Origin: Flavobacteriales bacterium
GTDB lineage: Bacteria; Bacteroidota; Bacteroidia; Flavobacteriales_F; PHOS-HE28
Direction of reading: 5' to 3'
DNA length: 64,000 nt
NCBI GenBank assembly: GCA_019638115.1
Contig: JAHBUK010000008.1
Coordinates: forward strand, 1-64,000
The translations under genes and the position numbers were made by a program. Numbering within the stretch: the first letter of the stretch is position 1; every line of letters begins with the position of its first letter. Below are positions 1-8,461 of this stretch, in pieces. The notes under the pieces are model-generated. The model worked only from the letters and a program-made list of their open reading frames with translations, had not been told where the DNA came from and did no database searches.

Positions 1-1
1 C

Positions 2-772
2 CAAGTGATCGACTGCTTGGGAGTGCCCGGCGGTAGCGCACTTCCCGGAACGGCATGCAACGACAACAACCCGAACACGGGCAACGACACCTGGAACAAC
101 AACTGCCAGTGCGTAGGCCAATTGATCGACTGCCAAGGAGTGCCCGGCGGTAGTGCACTGCCTGGTACACCTTGCTCTGACGGAGACCCCGGAACGATCA
201 ACGATGTGTGGACCTCCGATTGCGAGTGTGTTGGCATGCTGGTGATCATGGATTGTTCAGGTATCATCAATGGCGAGGCCTTCTATGATGCCTGCGGTAA
301 CTGTGTAGGCGGGCTTACCGGTCTTATTCCTGACCCGGACACGGACGAAGATGGCTTCCTCGACTGCGAGGACAACTGTCCCAGTTTGGCCAATCCTGAC
401 CAGTCGGACTTTGATGGCGACGGTATTGGAGACGCTTGCGACAACTGCCCATGGGTGTACAACCCGGACCAACTCGATAGCAGTGGCAACGGGGTTGGGA
501 ACGCATGCACAGGCCAAGTGGGTCTGGATGAATTCGGTAACCCGTTCGCCTTTGCTTTCCACCCGAATCCGAGCCACGGTCCGGTTCAGCTCAGGTGCAC
601 CATTGCCGAAGTTCGGACGATACGCTTCCATGATGCAGCCGGCAAACTGGTGATGGACGTACCCGTGCATTCCAGCATCGATCTGAGCGGATTGGCCATG
701 GGTGTCTACACTGCACTGGCAATGGATGCGAGCGGGGATGTACTTGCCCGTACACGGGTAGTGCGTCAGTAG
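2..772 (+). CDS. C-terminal part of a T9SS type A surface protein with Cys-rich tandem repeats and thrombospondin type 3 repeats (5' end outside window)
   Basis: The reading frame is open to the left edge, so the gene is truncated at its 5' end. The visible 255 residues begin with two tandem units of about 39 residues (117 bp apart at DNA level) of the form DCxGVPGGSALPGTxC followed by an Asn/Asp-rich stretch and CxCVG. More copies probably lie upstream. Next comes a DACGNCVGG segment, then two calcium-binding thrombospondin type 3-like repeats rich in DxDxDG and DNCP (about residues 110-168). The last 80 residues resemble a T9SS type A sorting domain (FHPNPSHGPVQL near its start, then an LSGLAMGVYTAL motif). 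By family knowledge it would be exported by Sec and then T9SS and attached to, or released from, the cell surface. The substrate is unknown. Confidence 0.8.
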   Translation, partial: QVIDCLGVPGGSALPGTACNDNNPNTGNDTWNNNCQCVGQLIDCQGVPGGSALPGTPCSDGDPGTINDVWTSDCECVGMLVIMDCSGIINGEAFYDACGNCVGGLTGLIPDPDTDEDGFLDCEDNCPSLANPDQSDFDGDGIGDACDNCPWVYNPDQLDSSGNGVGNACTGQVGLDEFGNPFAFAFHPNPSHGPVQLRCTIAEVRTIRFHDAAGKLVMDVPVHSSIDLSGLAMGVYTALAMDASGDVLARTRVVRQ

Positions 773-907
773 AGCAGCACATCTGAAAGGCCGGAACTGA
801 ACACCCCATCGCTCTTTAGGCCATAGGTATCAGTAGCCGAGATCAAGAGCTGTGGAAGGGTCACGAGGCGGAAAGGCTTGAATTGAACAGCTCATAGCAA
901 CACGGTC

Positions 908-936
908 CGAAGGTCCCGGCGTTCCCGGGACCTTCG
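908..936 (+). terminator. Terminator-like hairpin after the left-edge T9SS gene
   Basis: CGAAGGTCCC (908-917) pairs perfectly with GGGACCTTCG (927-936). It is followed by TCTTTG, only a weak T-rich tail. It lies 136 bp past the stop of the plus-strand gene. Confidence 0.5.
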
Positions 937-1165
937 TCTTTGAATGCCATAGGACATTCGAATGCATCCGGAACAGTAAAGCGGATATGGGCATAATTGA
1001 CGGGAGGGTGGGACCCTGAAGAAATGATAGGGCCCGCGGCGCTGAGATCTCCTCGCGCGCTCAGTACGTCATTGAACCTGTTTCACAACTCACCAGAACG
1101 TGACCATTGCCCACCCATCGACTACGCTCTGGGAGGGCGCGCCTTTGCTAAGCACCTCCGAAGGG

Positions 1166-1199
1166 CGACTCCGCAGGGTGCGAAGCAACCGAGGAGTCG
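1166..1199. repeat. REP-like inverted repeat
   Basis: CGACTCC (1166-1172) is the reverse complement of GGAGTCG (1193-1199). The same CGACTCC core occurs in the second repeat-derived insertion of valS near 58193, suggesting a dispersed palindromic element. Confidence 0.4.
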
Positions 1200-1334
1200 A
1201 AGCACAGGCGCACAACGAATTGTGAAAGAGGTCTATTGATGTGGATCCGAATTGGCGCCACGACAAGCCCACGTTCCGATCGGCATGGCGAAGCCGGTCG
1301 GAGACCGCGTGATGGAAGAGGAAATAGCGTGATC

Positions 1335-1362
1335 CGAAGCTCCCGGTTTTCCGGGGGCTTCG
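1335..1362 (-). terminator. Hairpin directly after the stop codon of the T9SS type B gene
   Basis: A 12-bp stem (1335-1346 with 1351-1362, one G-T pair) closes a TTTT loop. It touches the minus-strand stop codon at 1363-1365. There is no T run on the minus-strand side. Its CGAAG...CCCGG design resembles the hairpin at 908-936. Confidence 0.5.
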
Positions 1363-4300
1363 TCATTTCAAGAGAGTTACGGAACCCACAATTTCCCGGC
1401 GTTCGGCGCTGAATTGGTCCTTGGCAAAAAGGCGCCATACATAGACACCCTGCGGCAACACTTCACCACTGTTGCGGAACGCTCCGTTCCAACCTTCATT
1501 GGGGTCGGAAGTGTTGAAGATCTCGCGTCCCCAGCGATCGAAAATGGTGAAGAGGTAACGATCCGGATCCAAGCCGATCACCGAAGGCATGAACAGGTCG
1601 TTGATGCCACTTCCATCCGGTGTGAAGGCATTGGGGACGTAAATGGTGAGCACGTCGTCCACCAGAATATCCACACAGAATTCATTGCTGCATCCCAATG
1701 CGTCGGTCGCCACCAAACAGATCGGGTGGTAGCCCACTACCGCAGGTGTTACCAAGTGGCTGAATTGGCTGCCACCGGCTATTTCCTGGCCATCCACGGT
1801 CCACGCGTAGACCACCCCGCCTTGGGGCACGTGGGTCACATCGAACACGGGGTTCTCCACGCTCACGGTAAGTGGTGTGGGAACGAAGAACGCCGCTGGG
1901 CCGTTCGAGGCGAAAATGGCATTGACCGCGTTCATCGATCCAGTGCATCCGTTCAGGTCGGTAACCTGCACTTGTACACTGTAGGTGCCGCCATTCTGGA
2001 ACACATGAAAGGCTTGTCCGATCGCCGTGGATGTACCTCCGTCCCCGAAATCCCAGCTGGCGGATTGGATACCGAGGGGATCAAGGAGATCGAATTGCAC
2101 TTGCAGGGGAGCGCACCCTTCCGAAGTGGAGAAGGCAAAGAGGGGCACAGGGTCCGGGTTCACCGATACCTGCACCGATGCCGCGTCCGACGTACCCAGG
2201 CAAGGTGCAACACCATTCACGGTGTATGTGTAGGTGCCAGGCAGGTTGGCCCCAGGTACAAAAGTCCCGTTAGACGCTCCGGAAGGTCCGGACCAGGAGC
2301 CCCCGGATTGCGGTACTCCGCCAAGGCCCGTAAGCAAGGACACGCTGGCCGCGCCTTCACACAGGGTCAGGGTACCGTCCGATCCCGCACTTGGCAGATC
2401 TCCGATCGATAGGTTCACCACTGCACTAACGGAAGGGCAGGGAGCTGTGCCGGGCACCGTGTAGGTATAGTTGCCGGAGGAAGCGGAGGAGGGGTCCACC
2501 GTTCCGCTAAAGGCGCCATCCGGTCCGGACCAACTGCCGTTCATATCCGGCGAAGCGCTGAGCCAAGTGAACGGATCAACGAGCGGTGAGTTCGTACAGA
2601 GGCTGACATTGCCTCCAACACCGGCATTGGAAGCCTGCGTTACGGCAACGACCAAGGTGCTGGAGGCCGAAGCGCAGGGTTGTGTTCCGCTTACGGTGTA
2701 TGTGTATGCGCCGGGCTGGCTATTGCCGGGTGCAAAACTTCCGGGGTTCGTTTGGCCATCCGGTCCGGTCCAGGTGCCACCAGTGGCAGGTGAACCGGCC
2801 AAGCCTGCCAGCAAGGTGTAGGTGCCTGCCGAGCTGCACAGGTCAATGTTGGAGTCGATACCTGCGTTCGGTGCCGCCACGATCGTCAATGTCAATGTGC
2901 TGCTCACCGAAGGGCACGGTCCATTCACCGGAAGGGTATAGGTGTAGTTGCCGGAAGCTGCGGTCGCCGGATCCACAAGCACCACGGGTGTGCCATTGGG
3001 AGCGGTCCAAATACCTCCTGGGTCGGGTATGCCTATCGGCCAGGTCGTCGGATCCACCGGGGCATCGGTCTGGCACAAGCTTAGGGTGCCATCGATCCCG
3101 GCGGAGGAAGCCGGAACAACGGTGATCTGCAGGGTGCTGCTGGCCGCGGTGCATGGTGGCGGGGCTGACACCGTGTAGGTGTAGGTGCCCGAAGTACCGG
3201 TGGTGGGTACGAAGGTGTTACCTGGTATCGCACCATCCGGGCCGGTCCAAGAGCCACCGGGGTCTGGAGCCCCCCCGAGACCGCTCATCAAGTTGTATGC
3301 GGTGGTGGAACTGCACAGTTGCACAATGCCGTTCGTTCCTGCGTTGGGTGGAGGCACTATGGTCACGTTCACCACGGAATTCGCCGCCGGGCACGGGCCG
3401 TTGGCAGGCAAGGTGTATTGATAGGCCCCGGAACTCGCAGTAGCCGGATCAAGGGTTCCGGTGGAAGCTGCACCGGTGGGCGTGGTCCATGAGCCACCCG
3501 TTTGCGGAGCACCACCAAGTGCGGCGAACAGATCGATGGGCAGGCTGGTGGTGCAAGCATTAGCGGTGCCGGTAGTGCCGGGGTTCGATGCGCTCACTTC
3601 GCTTACGGTAACAGTGGCGCTCGCGGTTATGCACGGAGCCACCCCTGGAATGGTGTATGTGTACACGCCGCTCGGGCTGCTACCCGGCGTCAGCGTGCCT
3701 GAGAATGCCCCACCACCCGGGCCGGTCCAGTTGCCACCGGTCTGCGCAAGTGGGCCCAGGAGTGTGAAGAGATCCACGGGATCGCCGTTGCTGCACACGT
3801 TCAAGGTGGCATTGCTACCTGCGTTGGGTTGAGCGGATACGGCAACGGTAACGGTGGAAGAAACGGCCACACAAGGAGCAGTGGCTTGTACCAGGTAGGT
3901 ATACACGCCCGGTGTTCCGGTCACGGGATCGAACGTGCTGGGAACCGATGCACCACTTGGACCCGTCCAAGACCCGGGTATCGATGGTGAGCCACCCAAC
4001 AGCGAGAACAGGTCCACGGGAGCGGAACCTTCGCACAGGTTGATGGCGCCGGGTGTCCCTGCGTTGGGTTGTGGCACCAAGGTCAAGGTAACGGTGGATT
4101 GGGCGTTCAAACACGGAAGTACACCATTCACCGTGTACGTGTATGCTCCGCTCGCTCCATTGGCGGGGTTCACCGTGCCGTTGGATGCTCCGCCGCTTGG
4201 GGTGGTCCAGGTGCCTCCGCTGGAAGGCGTGCCACCCAACAGGTCGAACAAGGAAATGGGAGCAGCCGTGGCGCAGTAGGTGCCGGTCGCCGAATTTCCT

Positions 4301-5628
4301 GCATCGGGTTGAATGTTCTCCGTTACGCTAACGGTAGCGGTGCTGTTGGGACACGGCGCAATGCCATTCACCGTGTAGGTGTAGTTGCCCGCAGTGTGTA
4401 TCGCGGGGTCGTAGGTGCCGGCGAAAGCGCCCCCCGACGGGGAGGTCCAGGTGCCGCCGGGTTCGGGGCTGCCACCCAAGGCATCGAACAAACTGGCAGG
4501 TCCGCTGGTGCTACAGAATGATATGGACCCATCAGTTCCAGCGGAGGGTGTCGGGTTCACCGCCACGTTCACCACGGCCGATGCGTTCACACAGGGAGCA
4601 AGCCCAGTTATCGTGTATGTGTAGGCACCCGGAACACTCGTGGCCGGGTTGAACGTGCCGTTGAAAGCGGCTCCGGAAGGGGTGGTCCATGTTCCTCCCG
4701 ATCCTGGTGTACCCACCAAAAGACCCAACAGGGGGAACGACGGATCGCCCGCACATACGGTGATGCTGCCATCGCTTCCGGCATTGGGCTGTTGTTGAAG
4801 TGTAACGTTCACCACGGCGCTTGCGGAACATGAGCCAGTGCCGTTCACCGTGTAGGTGTACGCTCCACCCGCATCCGTGGCCGGGTCGAACACGCCGGAA
4901 TGTGCCGTTCCGCCCGGCGTGGACCAAGATCCACCGGCATCGGGTGTGCCGCCCAGTGCGGTGAACAGAGGTGATGCCGGAGAGGTGCTGCACAGTGTAA
5001 GGTTGCCATTGGTGCCGGCATCCACATCGCAGCATTGGGTCACCGATGGTGTGGAAGGCACCAAGGGGTCATTGGTGCACCCGGCCCCCGACCAAGAACC
5101 GGTCTGGCTGTCGCTGAAGGTGTTCACCGTTACGCCCAGGTTCAGGCCGCTTACGCAGGCCGATCCGCTCAGTACACTGATGGTCCAGCAGAATTGCCAG
5201 TTGGCAGAGCCCGTGCAGTTGTCGCCGAAGTTGTTGCCGGGGTTGTTATCGGCCGGGGTGTTCTGGTTGTAGAAGAAGCCCGGTCCTTGTGGACCAACGT
5301 TGGTGAAGAAGGAGGTGCCTTGCACGCTGTTGTACCAAGCCCAATAGCCATTGCCGGAGCAGGAGGGTGGAGGCGTGCCGGGGGTGAGCGTGCTCATGTC
5401 CCACCCTGCACCGAAGATCGGCACCAGGCCATGGAACCAGTTGGCATTGGTCTGGTTCCAGCCGGTTATCGTGAAACAGAAAGTGACCGTTTGCCCGGAT
5501 GAATAGGTGCCGTTGGTGGGCGGTGGGTTGGCCGTGAACGTGTAACCGGTGAGGCAAGGCTGGGCAAGCGAGCTTAGGGCTATGCCGAAGGCGATCACAA
5601 GTAAGGAGAGGGACTTGTGCAGGGTCAT
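1363..5628 (-). CDS. Giant T9SS type B (gliding-motility C-terminal domain) surface protein with 12 Cys-paired repeats and a PKD domain
   Basis: The protein has 1421 residues when started at the ATG at 5628. This start gives a clean signal peptide (MTLHKSLSLLVIAFG, cleavage near SLAQ); the longer open frame would run into pfkA. After a unique N-terminal domain (about residues 25-200) come 12 tandem repeats of about 80 residues. Each starts with NAGxxGxxxxC, contains GGxWTxPxG and YTYTV, and has a second Cys near PCxxxS. A PKD domain follows (WDFGDGGTST). The C-terminus (YVPNAFTPDGSGINDLF, DRWGREIF, GVYVWRL) is the CHU_C/gliding-motility type B sorting domain of T9SS cargo. By family knowledge it is probably a surface adhesin or filament. 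A near-consensus -7 box (TATCGTTG, 5651-5644) lies just upstream. Confidence 0.88.
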   Translation of the reverse strand: MTLHKSLSLLVIAFGIALSSLAQPCLTGYTFTANPPPTNGTYSSGQTVTFCFTITGWNQTNANWFHGLVPIFGAGWDMSTLTPGTPPPSCSGNGYWAWYNSVQGTSFFTNVGPQGPGFFYNQNTPADNNPGNNFGDNCTGSANWQFCWTISVLSGSACVSGLNLGVTVNTFSDSQTGSWSGAGCTNDPLVPSTPSVTQCCDVDAGTNGNLTLCSTSPASPLFTALGGTPDAGGSWSTPGGTAHSGVFDPATDAGGAYTYTVNGTGSCSASAVVNVTLQQQPNAGSDGSITVCAGDPSFPLLGLLVGTPGSGGTWTTPSGAAFNGTFNPATSVPGAYTYTITGLAPCVNASAVVNVAVNPTPSAGTDGSISFCSTSGPASLFDALGGSPEPGGTWTSPSGGAFAGTYDPAIHTAGNYTYTVNGIAPCPNSTATVSVTENIQPDAGNSATGTYCATAAPISLFDLLGGTPSSGGTWTTPSGGASNGTVNPANGASGAYTYTVNGVLPCLNAQSTVTLTLVPQPNAGTPGAINLCEGSAPVDLFSLLGGSPSIPGSWTGPSGASVPSTFDPVTGTPGVYTYLVQATAPCVAVSSTVTVAVSAQPNAGSNATLNVCSNGDPVDLFTLLGPLAQTGGNWTGPGGGAFSGTLTPGSSPSGVYTYTIPGVAPCITASATVTVSEVSASNPGTTGTANACTTSLPIDLFAALGGAPQTGGSWTTPTGAASTGTLDPATASSGAYQYTLPANGPCPAANSVVNVTIVPPPNAGTNGIVQLCSSTTAYNLMSGLGGAPDPGGSWTGPDGAIPGNTFVPTTGTSGTYTYTVSAPPPCTAASSTLQITVVPASSAGIDGTLSLCQTDAPVDPTTWPIGIPDPGGIWTAPNGTPVVLVDPATAASGNYTYTLPVNGPCPSVSSTLTLTIVAAPNAGIDSNIDLCSSAGTYTLLAGLAGSPATGGTWTGPDGQTNPGSFAPGNSQPGAYTYTVSGTQPCASASSTLVVAVTQASNAGVGGNVSLCTNSPLVDPFTWLSASPDMNGSWSGPDGAFSGTVDPSSASSGNYTYTVPGTAPCPSVSAVVNLSIGDLPSAGSDGTLTLCEGAASVSLLTGLGGVPQSGGSWSGPSGASNGTFVPGANLPGTYTYTVNGVAPCLGTSDAASVQVSVNPDPVPLFAFSTSEGCAPLQVQFDLLDPLGIQSASWDFGDGGTSTAIGQAFHVFQNGGTYSVQVQVTDLNGCTGSMNAVNAIFASNGPAAFFVPTPLTVSVENPVFDVTHVPQGGVVYAWTVDGQEIAGGSQFSHLVTPAVVGYHPICLVATDALGCSNEFCVDILVDDVLTIYVPNAFTPDGSGINDLFMPSVIGLDPDRYLFTIFDRWGREIFNTSDPNEGWNGAFRNSGEVLPQGVYVWRLFAKDQFSAERREIVGSVTLLK

Positions 5629-5701
5629 GTTCAGGCCATGGAGCAACGATACGGGTTCCAATGTACATGGACCCCGTGAACGTTCCAATGGTTGCCTGAG
5701 A

Positions 5702-6688
5702 TCAAGTTGCCAACACCTCCAGAACGCGGAACAGCTCGGGTTCAATGGCCTTGTGGCCACCTATGGCATCCTTGAACGGCGTAAGGACCACGCGGTCGTT
5801 CACCAGGCCCAACATGGCATCGTGCCTGCCTTTAAGCAGCGCTTCCACAGCGGCCACTCCAAGCCTGCTGGCCAATATCCGATCCTGCACGGTAGGTGCG
5901 CCACCGCGTTGCAGGTGTCCAAGAACGGTCACCCGGATATCCTTGTCCGGCAGTTGCTCCTTCACCTTACGAGCAATGTCGAAAGCGCCGCCTTCTTCGT
6001 CGCCCTCGGCCACCACCACTATGCTGGAGGATTTGGTGATCGAAGCTTCTTGGAGCGCGCGGGTGAGCTCGTTGATGCTCTGTAGTTTCTCCGGCACCAT
6101 GGCGTACTCCGCACCGGATGCCAATGCACAAGCGATGGCAATGAACCCGGAATCGCGCCCCATTACTTCAACGAAAAAGAGCCGGTCGTGCGAGGAGGCC
6201 GTATCGCGGATCTTGTCGATGGCCTCCATGGCGGTGTTCACGGCCGTATCGTATCCGATGGTCCGGTCGGTGCCGTACAGGTCATTGTCAATGGTGCCGG
6301 GTAGCCCGATGATGGGGGTGCCATGCTCTTGGAAGAGCACTCGCGCACCGGTGAAGGTCCCATCGCCACCGATAGCGACCAAGGCATCGATACCATGTTT
6401 GCGCAGGTTGGCTGCTGCCTTCGAGCGGCCTTCCGGTGTCATGAAGGATGCACTGCGCGCTGAGCGCAGGATGGTACCGCCGCGTTGGATGAGGTTGCTC
6501 ACATCACGCGCACCCAAGGGCACCACGCGGTCGTCCACCAGGCCATTGTAGCCCCCTTGTATGCCGCTTACCCGCAGGCCGTGGAAGATGGCGCAACGCA
6601 CCACCGCACGAATGGCCGCGTTCATGCCAGGGCTGTCGCCACCCGAGGTGAACACCCCGATGTGTCCGATCCCGGCCGCCGTGGTCAT
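5702..6688 (-). CDS. pfkA: ATP-dependent 6-phosphofructokinase
   Basis: This 328-residue enzyme phosphorylates fructose 6-phosphate to fructose 1,6-bisphosphate in glycolysis. Visible motifs are FTSGGDSPGMN near the N-terminus (nucleotide binding), AIGGDGTFTGA (about 102-112), the catalytic PGTIDND (about 129-135), IGYDTA and MGRDSGF for substrate binding. Glycine in GGDGT and in PGTIDND fits the ATP-using rather than the pyrophosphate-using type. Length matches bacterial PfkA (about 320). Its ATG overlaps the stop codon of the upstream T9SS gene (ATGA, 6685-6688), implying translational coupling, which is odd for a glycolytic gene and a secreted protein. Confidence 0.96.
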   Translation of the reverse strand: MTTAAGIGHIGVFTSGGDSPGMNAAIRAVVRCAIFHGLRVSGIQGGYNGLVDDRVVPLGARDVSNLIQRGGTILRSARSASFMTPEGRSKAAANLRKHGIDALVAIGGDGTFTGARVLFQEHGTPIIGLPGTIDNDLYGTDRTIGYDTAVNTAMEAIDKIRDTASSHDRLFFVEVMGRDSGFIAIACALASGAEYAMVPEKLQSINELTRALQEASITKSSSIVVVAEGDEEGGAFDIARKVKEQLPDKDIRVTVLGHLQRGGAPTVQDRILASRLGVAAVEALLKGRHDAMLGLVNDRVVLTPFKDAIGGHKAIEPELFRVLEVLAT

Positions 6689-7914
6689 TGTGCGATCACC
6701 TGGCCCAGGGAACGCTGCAAGCCACTGGTGGGGTCGATCAGCTGGCAGAGGTAGCGACCGGCCACCAAGGTGCCACGCTCAATGCGCACCGGGGCCGAAG
6801 GCAGGCCATTGATGCGACGTACTTCGCGCCCACTGGCATCGATCAGCAGTACCGTGGAGTTGGCCGGCTGGCCGCTCAGGTCGATGGTGAACCCATCCTC
6901 AAAGGCTGTGGGGTAGGGCAGGGGCGAAACGGAAGCTTCCGCGTCGGCCAGATCCACCGTGCTACCCGGAATGCTGTAGAGGTCCGTGAGCGCACCCATG
7001 TACAACGTGGTGGGTGATGCATGGAATTCTTCGTTGCTCACCACATCCACGGGGGCCAGGCCGGTATTGAAGGCGGAATAGCTCACACCATTGTTCGTGG
7101 AGCGCAGGCAACCACTGCTGGTGCCGGTCAGTGCATAGATGTTTCCGTTGTATGCGATCAATTCCCCTTTGGTGGGAGTCGCCACACCACCGGTGGCATT
7201 GCTCCAGTTCATTCCCCCGTTGTCCGAATACTGGTAGCCGTTGGAGCCGATGATGTGGATGCGGTTACCCACTTTCTGGATGGCGAAAATGTCGAAGTTG
7301 ACCCCGGATCCCACAGGTACCCAGTTGGCGCCGGCCGTGGAACGGTAGATGCCGATGTTGGTACCAGCATAGATGTCCTGGCCATCCTGGGTGATGTGGT
7401 AAACGCGCATGTTCGCGCTCATGCCGCTGTGGCCGGTGAGCCAGTTGGTGCCGTTGTTGGTGGTGGTGTAGATGCCACCGCCAGCGCTGATCAAACCTTG
7501 GAACACGGCATAGGTGGTGTTCCCGAAGGTGAAGAACTTGTTGGCGAATACGGTACCGCTGGCCGTCATGCTTCCACCTCCGGCCAGGCTGTTGGCCAAG
7601 GTCCAAGTGCTTCCTGCATCACTGGACCGATAGATGCCGTTCTGTGTGCCTGCGAACAGGTGGGTGGCGTTGCGCCCAACGGATTGCACGAAGATGTTGC
7701 CGCTCGCAACTGGCAAGCCGGTGTTCACAGGGGTCCAGGATAGACCTTCGTTGGTGCTCTTGTGCACCCCGGTCGGGTAGGCCGCCACGTAGATGGCATT
7801 GTCGAGCGTAGTGATGCTGCGGATCGATTGCAGCCCGGTGTTGTAAGGGGTCCACTGGGCGGTGGCAAGCGAAGCGGTGAACGCAGCGAACAAAAGAGCC
7901 TTGGTCCTCATCAT
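6685..7914 (-). CDS. T9SS type A secreted protein with BNR/sortilin-like propeller repeats
   Basis: The protein has 409 residues from the ATG at 7914 (a second ATG follows at 7911), with a signal peptide ending at TASLATAQ. The body holds repeated blade-like units with SxNxGxxWT Asp-box motifs (STNEGLSWTPVNTG, SSDAGSTWTLANS, TTNNGTNWLTG, YSDNGGMNWSNATG, STNNGVSYSAF), which predict a beta-propeller like BNR/sortilin or photosystem II stability-type repeats. The last 75 residues are a T9SS type A sorting domain (VSPLPYPTAFEDGFTIDL, VLLIDASGREV, LVAGRYLCQL). No catalytic residues are recognisable and the ligand is unknown. The stop codon overlaps the pfkA start. Confidence 0.85.
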   Translation of the reverse strand: MMRTKALLFAAFTASLATAQWTPYNTGLQSIRSITTLDNAIYVAAYPTGVHKSTNEGLSWTPVNTGLPVASGNIFVQSVGRNATHLFAGTQNGIYRSSDAGSTWTLANSLAGGGSMTASGTVFANKFFTFGNTTYAVFQGLISAGGGIYTTTNNGTNWLTGHSGMSANMRVYHITQDGQDIYAGTNIGIYRSTAGANWVPVGSGVNFDIFAIQKVGNRIHIIGSNGYQYSDNGGMNWSNATGGVATPTKGELIAYNGNIYALTGTSSGCLRSTNNGVSYSAFNTGLAPVDVVSNEEFHASPTTLYMGALTDLYSIPGSTVDLADAEASVSPLPYPTAFEDGFTIDLSGQPANSTVLLIDASGREVRRINGLPSAPVRIERGTLVAGRYLCQLIDPTSGLQRSLGQVIAQ

Positions 7915-7955
7915 GGATCGGTATGGTTGAGCAGGAATGCGTGAATGCAAGGTTG

Positions 7956-7963
7956 CGAAAATA
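7956..7963 (-). promoter_or_regulatory. Candidate -7 box TATTTTCG
   Basis: It matches the TAnnTTCG variant seen repeatedly in this window and lies 41 bases before the ATG at 7914. No clear -33 TTG is seen. Confidence 0.4.
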
Positions 7964-8046
7964 GCTTGGCGAACGGAACCACCCTGAAAAACCCATCTTC
8001 AAGCTTGCGGTGCTTCCTGTGCGGCTAATAGGGCTGCGGCTTGGCG

Positions 8047-8054
8047 TAACTTTG
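8047..8054 (+). promoter_or_regulatory. Perfect -7 box TAACTTTG six bases before an ATG
   Basis: This is a full match to the Bacteroidota -7 consensus TAnnTTTG. The predicted transcription start is almost at the ATG at 8061, implying a leaderless or nearly leaderless mRNA. It also supports choosing that ATG over the upstream in-frame codon. Confidence 0.55.
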
Positions 8055-8060
8055 CCCGCG

Positions 8061-8378
8061 ATGTTCCTGCGGTCTTTCCATCGCTGTTTGGCGGTGCTTA
8101 TGTTCTGCGCGTTCGGCGCACTGCAAGGGCATGGTGTCCTGCATGCGCTGGAACACGATCATGCGTGCGACCACAAGGCCATGGGCGCAACGCCGCAATA
8201 CGTGGAGGTGGAATGTGCGCTATGTGCGGCCATGTTGCCAGGCATGTGTGCGGCGTGCACCGCGCTCGAAGCCCCTGTTGTGGCCCTGCTGGGCGCAGCG
8301 CCCAGTGCGGACATAGCCCCACACGGCTTCCGGGTACTTCCCACGGATCGGGGCAGGGCACCGCCAAATGCGGTATAG
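8061..8378 (+). CDS. Small His/Cys-containing secreted protein upstream of a TonB receptor
   Basis: This 105-residue protein has a hydrophobic N-terminus (MFLRSFHRCLAVLMFCAFGALQG) that looks like a signal peptide or membrane anchor. It is followed by a cluster of potential metal ligands (HGVLHALEHDHACDHK) and a Cys-rich hydrophobic stretch (CALCAAMLPGMCAACTALEAP). The layout resembles small DUF2946-like proteins found beside metal-transport genes, but I cannot confirm family membership. The TonB-dependent receptor starts 83 bases downstream on the same strand. Both could be metal-related; this is inference. The ATG at 8061 is set by the promoter immediately before it. Confidence 0.6.
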   Translation: MFLRSFHRCLAVLMFCAFGALQGHGVLHALEHDHACDHKAMGATPQYVEVECALCAAMLPGMCAACTALEAPVVALLGAAPSADIAPHGFRVLPTDRGRAPPNAV

Positions 8379-8461
8379 CGCACGGGTAGTGCCAGCACTT
8401 TCTTTCCATCGTTAACCCGGCCTAGGCCCAAGGGACCGCAATATGCGTTGTCCCCTCCTGC

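Larger units (their letters stand above)
773..1362. other. 590-bp intergenic region with hairpins and a REP-like palindrome
   Basis: No convincing gene is present between the two surface-protein genes. It holds a terminator-like hairpin at 908-936, an inverted repeat at 1166-1199 and a 12-bp hairpin abutting the next stop codon at 1335-1362. A short open frame at 997-1239 lacks a recognisable domain or start context. Confidence 0.6.

Noticed and set aside
997..1239. 80-codon plus-strand open frame between the first two genes
   Set aside because: No domain, no signal peptide and no promoter; it overlaps the REP-like palindrome at 1166-1199.
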